A stretch of 64,000 bases of DNA from Erigeron canadensis (lineage: Eukaryota > Streptophyta > Magnoliopsida > Asterales > Asteraceae). Below are positions 11,361-22,393 of the stretch, piece after piece. Every line of letters starts with the position of its first letter. The stretch's first letter is position 1. Position numbers and translations under genes: made by a program. The stretch spans positions 6,683,513-6,747,512 of the forward strand of contig NC_057762.1 of NCBI RefSeq assembly GCF_010389155.1, given 5' to 3'. Under the pieces are notes generated by a model. The model was not told where the DNA came from. It saw nothing but the letters and a program-made list of their open reading frames with translations, and searched no databases.

Positions 11361-13771
11361 CTACCCATGATAACCATACGGAGCACCGGGTAGGCCAAAC
11401 AAATCATCCACCCAGCTGGTAGTCTGCTCTGGTGTGCCTCCTAAACCTGAACTGCCATAGCCGCCACCCGGCTGATCATCCCCATGTCCAGAACCTCCAG
11501 CGGCAAATCCTCCTGAGCCTCCAGCAAAATCAGCAAATCCAGAGCTGGCACCTGCAAAGAAACTAGGCATGGAGGAAGAAATCCCAGCATCACCACCTGT
11601 GTATCGACCAAACTGAACTAGCCCTCGGGGAGATCCTCCCAAGTCATGGGGCCGTGGGGACATCTGAGATGGCATGAAGAAGTAAGAACCGCCATCCTGT
11701 CGATACGGTGGAACACGGATAGGTGGAGGGCTGAAAGATGGAATCGGGTCAGGCCGCACAAACTCGGTCCCCGTATACTGGGCCTGCCACATCGGCTGGT
11801 ACTAATCAAGATTGTAGTTAGTATGGGCCTGTTGCGACCCTAACCAAGTCACCTCCTGATCCATACGCTACTGATAGTCATCGAAAGCCTGGCGGCTGGC
11901 CTGCTGCCCCTCGTAGATCTGCTGGAGCTGGGTGCTCAACGGGGTCAAGTCTATACCAGTGGGAGCCCGCCTCCTAGGTTGCTCCTGTGGAGCATCCCTC
12001 ATCTCAACATCCTCAGCTCCCTCCACAACGGGAGGTAGTGCAATAAACCCAATGTCATCCAGCAGTCTAGAGTTCTCCGTCTGCGTCATCTTCTTCACAA
12101 TCTTGGCCCTAACCAACTCGGCCTCAGTCAATGTACCCTGAAAAATAGGGGGAGAAAGATCGGTCTGGCACTCATCCGTATCAAAAATGCCCATGCGCCG
12201 ATAAATCATCGTCACAAAGTGCCCCAATACCAACTCCGAGTCGGAGTGGTTCCACATCCTATCCAAAACAACAATGGGGTCCAAAGCAAACCTCCTAGGC
12301 GCCCCCTCAGCAAACAACTTCATCAACCAGAGATCAGTCTGGTACGCTTTGTCCCAGTGAGTGGATCGCTGTACCAAAAATGTGACAATCATACAATGGA
12401 GCATCCTCAACCGCACACTCCTGATCTTGGAAACACTACCCGACCCCCCAGAAGGCCAAGCTTCACCACCAGTAATCCGAGTCCAATACTAAAGAATGGA
12501 CTCACCATCAAAAGCCTGCTTAAGCCCTGCCTCAACAAACTCCTAAACTCGATGCTCTTTAACTGGTCCAGAGTGTACATGCCAATATAATAGCCAAACT
12601 AGGCTATAGAAATCTTTTTCGGAACACCCCCACAGTGGAAGGTCACACAATGCTCCTCAAAAATGTCCTTCACCTTATTCAACTCTTTTGTAACCTTCAG
12701 AGTTGAATAGAACTCCAAACACAACTCCCTATACACAGGCTCCCGGTTATTGAATACATTATGCCACATATCGCTAACAACCAACCTATCGCCGACTTGG
12801 GCTTCTATCCAAAACCATCCGTTAATATCGGCTCAAATGCCGAAATGCTGAGCAGCCGCGGGAGCAAGATACCTGGGTGGACAAACCACCTCCTTGTGGA
12901 TGGAGAACAACTCATTAAGGAAGTTGTTCTTGTGGGGTTGTTTCACCCTGCTGAATTCCAACCATGTGTGTTTCTCGTTTAATTGCCCTGGCCAGAACTT
13001 TAGTGTAGGCGCTTCAACCGCCTCCCGTGTTGCTTTGGCTTGCTTTTGGGCCGACCCGCTTCCTTGGCCCTCCTCAACCTGCTTCCTCTTGTCAGTTCTT
13101 GAAGCATCCTACAATCACAAATCATAAGACAAACAAACATGTTAAATGCAGAATACAAACCAGGAACCGTATTAAAAACGAAGAAAATCTATGCAGGAAA
13201 GTGTCCCACTGCGGCGCAGTGGGCATCAACACCCCCTCACTGCGGCGCAGTGAGGCTAAGTCAAAACTTGGTCGAGGATTACCACTGCGGCGCAGTGGTT
13301 TGAAGCTACCCTCACTGCGGCGCAGTGGGGTTCTAAACACGTGCGGGTCACAAGACATTGGACTGCGGCGCAGTGGATCAAACCCACCACCACTGTGGCG
13401 TAGTCTCTTGAAGTTCTGGGCAAGTTCTTGATGTTTATCACGAATTTCCAGAAAAAATGGTACATTAATCCAACTAAATAGCAATCTTTCCAAAATTTAG
13501 CACTACAAATTCTTCCATTAACCCCCCCCCCCCACCCCACACACTTGTTCATCAAAAAGCCCCAATTTTTTTTCAAAACCCTAGGTTTGATTTAGACTCA
13601 AATCCGGATGGACAAGTGTTAGATTCGTGAAATTGAACACTACATTATCATCTATACCCCTCAATTGACAAAACCCACCAACAAATTTAACAATTACACC
13701 CTAAAAATCAAAAAACCAAATTTGCAAGATTAAAAGGAAAATAAACAAGAAAAACTTACATTCTTTCCCAT
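11361..13771 (-). pseudogene. Decayed 3' ORF of the Athila/Tat element (resembles ATHILA ORF-1 proteins), with a predicted intron
   Basis: The reading frame runs downstream of integrase on the minus strand. A predicted 12-nt first exon (13760-13771, ATG GGA AAG AAT) is followed by GTAAGT, and an acceptor TTGTAG at 13109-13110 opens exon 2 at 13108 in phase. The segment around 12720-12770 (REPVYRELCLEFYSTLKV) resembles the conserved stretch of ATHILA ORF-1-type proteins of unknown function. The C-terminus is rich in Gly, Ser and Gln. The frame is broken by TAG at 12599-12601, 12543-12545, 12489-12491, 11868-11870 and 11802-11804, by TGA at 12833-12835 and by a one-base frameshift near 12550-12560. 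The stops mostly sit where Trp would be expected. The intron holds palindrome array 3. Family assignment is by pattern memory only. Confidence 0.6.
13203..13411 (-). repeat. Array 3: six palindromes inside the predicted intron of the 3' ORF
   Basis: Six units of ACTGCGGCGCAGT (plus-strand reading) lie between 13203 and 13411, spaced 25-45 bp. Flanks co-vary in most units: CCC/GGG, CCT/AGG and ACC/GGT. The fourth has CCT against GGG, and the sixth is degenerate. The sense-strand central base is C, as in the LTR arrays. The units have no stop in any frame, which creates spurious ORFs with repeated LRRS, CAAV or APQ motifs. Confidence 0.88.
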
Positions 13772-13996
13772 GGTAGTGATTGAGAGATGAAAAGCTAAAA
13801 GAATAGAGAAAGAAAAGTGCAAGATGTTGGTGGATTAGAGGGTAATTTCTGGACTCAAAGGTGTTCTTGGAGGGGAGTTCGTTTTTTGCCTCTTAGAGAA
13901 AGAAGATAAGAAGTTTTTGAATGTTGAATATGTGGTGAAAACCTTACCCTCTTTCCTTTTTTACTTTAAACAACCGATCCCCTCTGACCAGTCAAC

Positions 13997-14172
13997 ACGC
14001 CCACTGCGGTGCAGTGGGCTAAGGCTTTCCCTCACTGCGGCGCAGTGAGGCTTATTACAACTCAAGCCGAGCTTTTAGACTGCGGCGCAATGGGGTGATG
14101 GTCAATATAGGCTGTGGAAATGGATTGCGGCGTAGTCGGTGTTACCACCCCCACTGCGGCGCAATGGGGAAC
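13997..14172 (-). repeat. Array 4: five palindromes upstream of the 3' ORF
   Basis: Units near 13999, 14032, 14078, 14125 and 14152 share the core ACTGCGGCGCAGT with point changes such as GGTGC or GCAATG. They lie between the integrase stop and the predicted start of the 3' ORF at 13771. A TTTAAAGTAA on the minus strand at 13961-13970 lies about 28 bp beyond the array, similar in layout to the array and TATA box of the LTR. Confidence 0.82.
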
Positions 14173-14309
14173 TTTTCCAGAATTTTTTTTTTTTTCGGTT
14201 TTAAACACAAACTTACCGCAATCCTCTTCACACCACATTTGAACCTGCACATTCTTGACAAAACAAATTAAACCTATCTAACGAAATGAAAATCAAATTG
14301 ACAAAACAA

Positions 14310-14381
14310 AATTAAACACGGGTTGCCTCCCGAGAAGCGCTTAATTTATTTACGAGTCGTGAGCTAGACTCGATCATCATA
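14310..14381 (-). other. Conserved sequence directly after pol
   Basis: The plus-strand text GGTTGCCTCCCGAGAAGCGC (14323-14342) and TACGAGTCGTGAGCTAGACT (14351-14370) belong to a stretch that I remember as common just downstream of integrase in Athila/Tat elements. Its role is unknown. The integrase frame ends at 14382. Confidence 0.45.
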
Positions 14382-17300
14382 TCAAGTTTCTGAATCAAAA
14401 ATGGGGATTTCTTCAACCATCCCCTCCTCCTGCTCTTCTTCCAAATACAACTTGAGCCTATGACCATTGACAATGAAAGACCCATTTCCACCCCTTTTAA
14501 AAAGTTCAACATAACCGGACGGATACACATGTTTAATCACAAAAGGACCTATCCACCTAGAAGTTAACTTTGGTTGTTTAATTTTAAATTTCGATAAAAA
14601 TAGCAAAACTTTTGCTCCAACCTTAAACTCCTTTCTACGGATCCTTTTATCATGGTAAACTTTGGTTTTCTCTTTATAAAGTCTTGAGTTTTCATATGCA
14701 CCTAATCTAAGCTCATCGAGCTCATGAAGTTGCAATAACCTAAGTTCACCGGCCTCCATAATGTCTAGGTTCAAATTTCTCAACGCCCAATACGCCTTAT
14801 GCTCTAATTCAATCGGTAAATGACAAGTCTTGCCATAGAGCAACTTGTATGGCGTAGTGCCAATAGGCGTCTTAAAGGCGGTCCTAAATGCCCACAAGGC
14901 GTCATCTAACTTTTTCGACCAAACCTTGGGGTTATCCCCGACTGTTTTCTCTAGAATTCTTTTCAATGCCCTATTGGTGTTTTCCACTTGACCACTGGTC
15001 TGTGGGTGATAAGAAGTTGAAAAATAATGACAAACACCATACTTCTTAAGAACGTTATCTAGTTGATGATTAGCAAAATGTGTTCCACGATCACTAATTA
15101 AGGCTCTAGGGCAACCAAACCTACTAAACAACTGTTTCAAAAACTCAATGACTACCCTCGCGTCGTTTGTAGGTAAAGCCTTGGCTTCGGCCCACTTAGA
15201 CACGTAGTCAACAGCAACTAAAATATACTGAAACTTGTTAGACGGTGGGAATGGTCCCATGAAGTCTATGCCCTAAATATCGAAAACTTCACATACCTGA
15301 ATTCCTTGTTGTGGCATTTCATCCCGTCTTGTGATGCTTCCTTGTCGTTGGCAAATGTCACAGGTTTTGACCAACGTTTGAGCCTCTTTGAAAATTGTAG
15401 GCCAATAGAAACCTGCATCAAAAACCTTTTTACCTGTAACCGATGGACCATAGTGACCTCCGGTTGGCCCGTAATGGCAAGCATCCAATATCTCCCTAGT
15501 TTCAGCTCCTGCGACACATCTTCTTACCATACCATCTGCACAAATACGAAACAGATATGGGTTATCCCAGAAATAGTGCTTAGCATCCGATATGAGCTTC
15601 TTCTTCTGTTGACCCGAGAAATCATTTGGTATTTCACCTGCAACCAAATAATTAGCAATGTCAGCAAACCAAGGACCTTCATCGGAGTAAGAAATGACAT
15701 TTAAATATTCATCGAGGAAGTTATCCTTAATCTCCCCATCCTGAAGCTCCTCCCGGTTTGGGTCCTCCAACCGGCTCAAGTGATCAGCTGCTAAATTCTC
15801 GGCACCTTTCTTATCTTTGATTTCAATATCAAATTCTTGCAACAACAAAATCTATCGGATAAGTCTAGGCTTTGCATCTTGCTTAGAAAACAAATACTTC
15901 AAAGCAGAATGGTCAGTGAAAACAACAGTTTTACTTAGTACTAGATATGACCTGAACTTATCAAATGCAAAGACTGCCGCAAGCAACTCCTTCTCTGTAG
16001 TAGTGTAATTTTGTTGGGTGGGATTCAACGTTTTACAAGCATAGTAAATTGGCTTGAAATGCTTATTATCCCTTTGCCCAAGCACGGCTCCAACAGCATA
16101 GTCACTTGCATCACACATCAGCTCAAAAGGCAAATTCCAATCAGGTCCAACCATAATGGGAGAATTAGTCAATTTCACCTTCAATACCTGAAAAGCACTT
16201 AAACAAGATTCATTAAAAACAAAAGGGACGTCCTTCTCCAACAAGTGGGTCATCGGACGAGTAATCTTAGAGAAATCCTTAATGAATCTCTGGTAGAAAC
16301 CGGCATGGCCAAGGAAACTACGTACCCCTTTCACATTGGAAGGCAGGGGTAACTTAGCTATTACATCAATTTTGGCCCTATCAACTTCTATCCCAGCCCT
16401 AGACACCTTATGACCTAGAACAATCCCCTCGGTCACCATGAAGTGACACTTCTCCCAATTCAAAACTAGACGAGCCTTTTCACACCTAGTCAGCATCTTA
16501 TCGAGATTATGCAGGCAAGACCTAAAAGAATCCCCGAATACCGAGAAATCATCCATGAAAACCTCCATTGAGGTTTCAAGCATGTCCTGGAAAATAGCTA
16601 TCATGCACCTTTGGAAGGTGCCCGGGGCATTACACAAGCCAAAAGGCATTCGCCGGTAGGCGAAAGTACCAAATGGGCATGTAAAAGTGGTCTTTTCTTG
16701 GTCTTTCGGGTCGATGGGTATTTGGAAGTACTCGGAGAACCCATCCAAGAAACAAAAATATTCATTACCTGCAAGTCTTTCCAACATTTGATCAATAAAT
16801 GGGAGGGGAAAATGATCCTTACGAGTGGCATCATTCAACTTACGGTAATCTATGCAAACCCGCCAACCCGTGACAGTCCTAGTGGCCAAAAGTTCATTGT
16901 TTTCATTTTCAACTACCGTCATGCCCTCCTTTTTGGGAACACAGTGGACGGGACTTACCCAAGAACTATCGGCAATCAGGAAAATGATCCCGACATCTAA
17001 CAGTTTAATCACTTCTTTCTTAACTACCTCTTTCATATTTGGATTAAGCCTCCTTTGTCTCTGGACAACGGGCTTAACATCATCAACAAAATCTATCTTA
17101 TGCATGCAAAAATCAGGACTAATACCTGGAATGTCGGTAGTTTCCAAGCAAAAGCCCGCTTATGAGCTTTGAGCACGGCCAAAAGAAGATTTTTCTCATC
17201 ACTCGAAAGTGCGGACGAGATAACAACGGGCAAAGATGATTTACCTGCTAAGTACGCATACTCCAAATGTGAAGGCAATGGCTTAAGCTCCAGATCAGTA

Positions 17301-17877
17301 GGTGGTACATCAACCGAATTCGGTATCCTTGAGCTTCCATCAACAACTACCTTCTCAAAACTCTCATCTTCTGGAGGTGTCTCATCCATACTAAGTGCCA
17401 TCACCTCTGCAAACAAATCATCATCATCAATATCCCTAGCTCCTAAGCAAACGAGCTCATCATCAACTTCTGTTTCCATGAATTCCTGAAATTTTTGATC
17501 TAAAGCATCATCAATAACATCAATCCTGAAACAAGTCTTATCAGTAGAGCAAGAATGCTTAATAGATCTTTCAACATTAAACACAATTCTATCAGTACCC
17601 ACACCCAAAGAAATTTCCTTATCTTTCACCCGGATGATAGCATCCGCGGTATTAAGGAATGGTCTACCTAAAATCAAAGGCACCTTAGTATCTTCCTCCA
17701 TCTCGAGGATCACAAAATCAACCAGAAAAACTATATGACCTACTTGGACAGTCATGTTTTCAGCAATCCCAATGGGATACTGAAAAGAATGGTCAGCTAA
17801 ACGAATACTCATGCGAGTAGGTCTCAAAATTCCGAAAGCCAACTTACTCCATACCGAGTAGGGCATCAAGTTTATAT
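14382..17877 (-). pseudogene. Athila/Tat-type pol pseudogene: partial protease, RT, RNase H, integrase
   Basis: The protease part (17093-17877) begins at NLMPYSVW and keeps ILGRPFL but lacks the upstream catalytic segment because of truncation. RT and RNase H (15852-17147) show the FMDD active site in VFMDDFSVFGDSF, the CIDYRKLN segment and RNase H motifs (CDASDYAVGAVLG, TDHSALKYL). Integrase has an HHCC zinc finger (CHYGPTGGH ... CDICQR, about 15300-15480) and a DDE core: Asp in VAVDYVSKW, Asp in ISDRGTHF and Glu in GQVENTNR, followed by a C-terminal domain to 14382. The frame is broken by a one-base deletion between protease and RT (near 17141-17146) and by TAG at 15852-15854 and 15273-15275. 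It encodes no functional polyprotein. Confidence 0.92.
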
Positions 17878-17880
17878 GAC

Positions 17881-18237
17881 CTCAATTTATTTATTCAAGT
17901 CATTCGCAATCTTATTAAGTGAATCCTCCTACAACTACATTAAGTTTAACTAAAGAGGTTGTTATATATTAATACTATTACCAAATAATGTATTACAGTT
18001 GATTAGTCGGGTTGTCCATAACAATAAAATCCCTAGTATTGAGGTCTTGAATTAAGATACATTGAACACTTAGGGAAAAAAAATAATAACAATATGAGGG
18101 CCATTTTTAAGGGTAGGTGAAAGAAGGAAGGTGAAATAAGAGGGTGAAGTTGGTGAACAATTATGGGGTGGATGTGAAATGGGTTAAGGTGATGAAAAGA
18201 TAATGATTATATTCAGCTATGGTTTTGTAGACCTTAT
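17881..18237 (+). other. Interior of the outer element between two insertions
   Basis: AT- and GA-rich sequence with no coding signal. It includes the left target duplication CTTAT (18233-18237) of the next solo LTR. Confidence 0.5.
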
Positions 18238-19204
18238 TGTAAGTCCCAACTATTACTAGATGGGTGCTGAAGACACCTCTATGTCGATGGTGAGTGAACT
18301 TTGCAACACGATCAATTAATCTGGATATGACCAGTTTAGATTGATCGTGTACCAGGTTAACTGGAGTTAATGTATTAAGGTGACAGAATTAATACAATGC
18401 AATAATATAAATGACAAATATATAAACTGGTGAGACAATATGTAATTTTCAAGTGTATTTTATTTATTGATTGATTAAATAAAAGACAAGGTTGTTGCGG
18501 AACCAAGATAATACATGAATGTAAATATCCTAACAACCCATGAATTACAATTGATCTAAACTTGGAAATTCTCCTAAACAATCGAAACACTTAGAGTTGT
18601 GAAATGTTCCTTTTTGCGATTGAGAGAATATTGCACAAGTTCACCAATATTGCAGAATATATGTATTTGCAAAGTTAGTGAAAATGCTTGTGCAAGGACC
18701 TCTATTTATAGTCGAAGATTGAGCATGGGAATCTCAACTTCGACGTACAAATATGGTTGACAGCACACAAAAGTATTGTTTAAATAATCCTTTGTGTGTG
18801 CTAAATAAAGTAAGACAAAAGGTTACTTTATTCAACCTCTCTACATCCTTGCACCTTTATCCAAAGACAATATCATTGCCCGGTTAAAAGGATGTAGAGT
18901 AAAAAGGTCCTCCTCGTAATCAGTGTAAAGCTTTGTAAGAGTATTTACACTGGAGGATTCTCCAGTTGATTGATCTGGTAGATTGTCAACTGGGCTTCGC
19001 TGCCATTGCCAATCTCTGTCTTCCATTTGTTGTCTTTCACTTCAACTGGAAGGTCTTCAGATTCTAGTCTTCTGATCTCAACTGGAGGAAGTCATCAGTT
19101 GCTAAACCTGTACAATGCAACTGGACTTCTAATATTTCGGACAATTCTGCATGCTCTCCAGATGTCGCTGGAGAGCTCCAGTTTAGCTTAAACTGGACCT
19201 AACA
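18238..19204 (-). mobile_element. Solo LTR, probably Copia-type, minus strand
   Basis: The 967-bp segment is flanked by CTTAT at 18233-18237 and 19205-19209. On the minus strand it starts TGTTAGGTCCAG and ends GGGACTTACA. A sense-strand TATA box, CTATAAATAGA, is the reverse complement of 18701-18711. There is no PBS, polypurine tract or coding region, so this is a solo LTR. The motif AACTGGA/TCCAGTT recurs many times between 18950 and 19200. Lineage is not certain. Confidence 0.85.
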
Positions 19205-19209
19205 CTTAT

Positions 19210-20785
19210 TCATTGTTACTACCTTGCTTTATATTACTTTGATTCGTGATATTATGAGTATAGTGGGGTATTAAACTTGATGGGAATGGTTAAGGAAGAA
19301 AAGAAAAAGGGGAAGATGGTGAGAAAATAGAGCTGATGTGAGAGTAAAAAGTGTAGATGAAAATGGTGAACGGTTAATAATGGTCAAAGAAAAGATTTAA
19401 TTGGTCAAAGCACAAAATATATCAACCCTAACTATGTATCTCAAAAATTCAAAGACGAATACAAAAAAAAAAAAAAAGATTAAGCTATCTCATCTATATA
19501 AAAATGAAAAAAAAAATATCCATTGGAAACTTTGTCATTTTTTAAAGCTATATACTTCTTCGGTAATTTATTTTTGCTTAATATACATTTTAAAGTTTTG
19601 AATTAAAATACAAATTCTTTTGTAATTTGTTGAATTACAAAATGAAATCTTATAACTTCTTTATACACATTGCATTTTACAAGTGAAAAGTTATGTTGAA
19701 CATTTCGAATATGTCAACACTATTATTAATTCACCGTTAATAGATGCCAAAAATATTAGATCCCTTGTGTCTGAAATAGGTATTTAAGGCGTCTAGTCCT
19801 TGAGATAGCTTCTTTATAGTAAACGTCAAAATTGAAATAGTTTAAAAGTTTTGCTCTCAAATGGTAAAATCAATTCAACCAAAAATAACCCATCACCTCC
19901 TAATTTTAGCCATCAATGTGCTTCTCAATTTATATACATATATTATCAGTTTAAAATCTAACGGATCAAACCATTAACTAAATTGTATGTGTTGGGGGAC
20001 CTTAGCATAATTATGACACAAACTTGAATGAAACATTCAACATTTTCTTGAAAATGTCGGTTGCTGAACTTTAGATAAATTTCTATAGTCATTGTGTATT
20101 CAACAATCTTAAGACAAGAATGTTTGATGTGTTGCGATTCTCTTAGAAGATTCTGTCCACTACTGCCGTCGAACTCAAACCAGCAACACAAAACAAATTT
20201 GTAATTCTTCAATTGCCAAGAATTCATCTAAAGGATCCTTGGATTTTTATTTGGTAAGTTAATATAATTCTCAAAAAAAATAAAAAAAAAATAAAAAATT
20301 CAAAGGTTATTATCATATAAAATTTATAGTTAATGTGTCGAAATCCTAAGAAATGTCTTGTTGACGAAACTTTAGATTTATCATTGAAAGAGAATATTAG
20401 ATTCAAATACCGTAAGTTACATTCGCGTAGAGAAACAGTTATGATTAGGAATCAAAAGATGTATGAACTAAAACATTATAAAGCTTATCGTTAATCTTCA
20501 ATGGAACATTCAATGAACACTTTAAGAGCAAGGGGATCAAAAGAAATATATATATTATTGTGAAAATGTATAGTGTATGGTTACGGTAGGTATCTATTAC
20601 GTCATCAGTGTGTTGGTAGTGTGGTAGGTTAACTGCAGTACACTTTATAAGAATACTAACAATACAATGGAGGTGGTACTGAACTAGACCGCGAAACAGC
20701 TTGAGATGAAAAACAAACATCACAAATTATCCACTGATAGATTTCAACAGTAATTTTAACTAAATTTCGAGACGAAATTTTCTCA
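19210..20785 (+). other. Non-coding interior of the outer element, right part
   Basis: AT-rich, with A-runs near 19460-19475 and 20274-20295. Short ORFs show no domain. It runs into the outer element's polypurine tract. Confidence 0.55.
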
Positions 20786-20797
20786 AGTGGGGGAGAC
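20786..20797 (+). other. Polypurine tract of the outer element
   Basis: AGTGGGGGAGAC lies immediately before the 3' LTR start TGTGACATCC at 20798. The preceding GAGACGAAATTTTCTCA fits the Tekay/Del 3' end. Confidence 0.88.
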
Positions 20798-22388
20798 TGT
20801 GACATCCGTCACCAAAACCAGTACTTTATTATAGCCTCTAACTTAAATTCCAAATTTCTTGACTAGTCAATGTACCTATATAATATAACAAGTGTAGAAT
20901 TTTGGTGAATAAAATCAATAATTATCAAAGTAATTTTTATAATCAATACAAGTAGTAAAATAGAAATAATAATAAAATTATACATCAAAAATGGTGGAGT
21001 ATAACATTTAGGGGGAGAGGGGGACGACTAAAAAAAGAGAAGTTGTATTTTTATTAGAACTCTTGTTAAATTATATATTAATATAATCTAATTATATTCA
21101 AACTCAAACACTTATCTCTATATCAAATATAAATCAAATACCCTAAATGAAACCAAAACCCTTTGATTTTATTTTTTTTTGCCGTGGAGCAACAAACAAA
21201 GCTCCATCACAAGATCAAATATTTTAATCATCATTGTAAGCAAATATTTGGTAAGGTTATTTATAATTCTTATGAATTTTTGATTTAAATACAATTAATA
21301 ATAAAATCCTTATAGATTATATTTTATGTTATTTTGTCAAGGTGTCTAAGGAGTGATCGTCAATCTTGAAGTAAATTACTTATCTTTTCTTTTCATATAT
21401 ATAAATTTATCTTAATATCTATTGATCTTTTATTTTAAGTAACCTATTTGATGAATCTATATTATGGCAAAATTTATAATAATGAATGAAAGGTTTTTAT
21501 TAGGGTTAAATCAAAAGCTTGAAGTATAAATCATATTAATGTTAAAACTCTACGTATTTATTGTATCATAATAATTAATGTAATTAAAGAAATCCAATTA
21601 TGAAGGCATGGAAATCATAATAATAGTTGTAAATAGGTGTTGGAAAGATTTGAAAGTTTATATATGTATTCGTGGCCCCTTTTTGTATTATTTCTTTGGG
21701 GGAAAATGATGCTCAAAATATTTTTATTTTTTTACTAGCTGTGCCAAAACTAGTTTGTTTATTGGACATATACGTGTACTTATGAAATATGTATGTTTGC
21801 TTGCTTGTGTTGATTTCTATGATGTAATAGATGTCTGTTGATATCTATTGAAGACTATTGGATAACTATCGACCAACTTTATACTCCAGCTGGTAGTTGT
21901 TGGTATTTAATGTGTGATTGAGTTGTTGGCAGGAGTGATGGGGATTGTGTTGTTGGATAACTATGATGGCATTGATCAGTATTTAGTATGCTACTACATG
22001 TTTATATTTACACTATTGTCCAAACCTCATTTATCATGCACATCAAATTCATTTGTATTCCTATAAACCTACGAACTCACCAACATTATGTTGACATTTT
22101 CGAGCATTCATTTTCAGGTAATAACAATGCTTAAGGAGATTGAGCATAAGGACTTTAAGAAGACTAATAAAGAGATCCTTCATGGACTCTTAGTTGCATT
22201 TAATCATTGAACTCTATTTGCTATTTGTTACATCTTTTGCTATTTGAGGCGTGTTGCGTAGACTTATCCCGCTTGTGGGAATTACATTTATTTGGATTTC
22301 ATTTAGTATAACTCTATTACAAATTCCATTTGCTATTGCTATATCTTTTCGTCATATCCTACGATTCCGCCTAAGGTGGGGTGTGACA
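20798..22388 (+). repeat. 3' LTR of the outer Tekay-like element
   Basis: 1591 bp, TGTGACATCC to GTGTGACA, followed by the target duplication GATGT. It is shorter than the 5' LTR mainly because about 845 bp is missing at 21670. The last 720 bp match the 5' LTR almost perfectly. Confidence 0.9.
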
Positions 22389-22393
22389 GATGT

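Larger units (their letters stand above)
5584..17880 (-). mobile_element. Athila/Tat-type Ty3/gypsy retrotransposon, 5'-truncated, minus strand
   Basis: Reading on the minus strand, the order is partial protease, RT, RNase H, integrase, an additional 3' ORF, a long non-coding region, a polypurine tract and a 3' LTR. An extra ORF downstream of integrase with a GTGTGGGGG-rich end is typical of the Athila/Tat branch. The 5' LTR, primer site and gag are missing: protease homology stops abruptly near 17875, within the segment that usually carries the catalytic Asp, and the sequence then turns AT-rich. Frameshifts and at least eight stops make it defective. The 3' LTR is itself split by a solo LTR at 5963-7606. 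The right boundary is known only to within about 10 bp, and no target duplication is expected because the end is truncated. Confidence 0.88.
689..22388 (+). mobile_element. Large non-coding Ty3/gypsy element, Tekay/Del-like ends, with nested insertions
   Basis: The element is bounded by LTRs that begin TGTGACATCC and end GGTGTGACA, and it is flanked by a perfect 5-bp target duplication GATGT at 684-688 and 22389-22393. The primer binding site (3366-3377) follows the 5' LTR after a short gap. A polypurine tract sits directly before the 3' LTR. The sequence upstream of that tract (TTTCGAGACGAAATTTTCTC) resembles the 3' end of Tekay/Del chromoviruses, which I know from the family. No gag, protease, RT, integrase or chromodomain could be found in the parts that belong to this element (3363-5583, about 17881-18232 and 19210-20797). 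It is therefore non-autonomous or gutted. The 21.7 kb span includes an Athila/Tat-like insertion and two solo LTRs. Confidence 0.9.
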
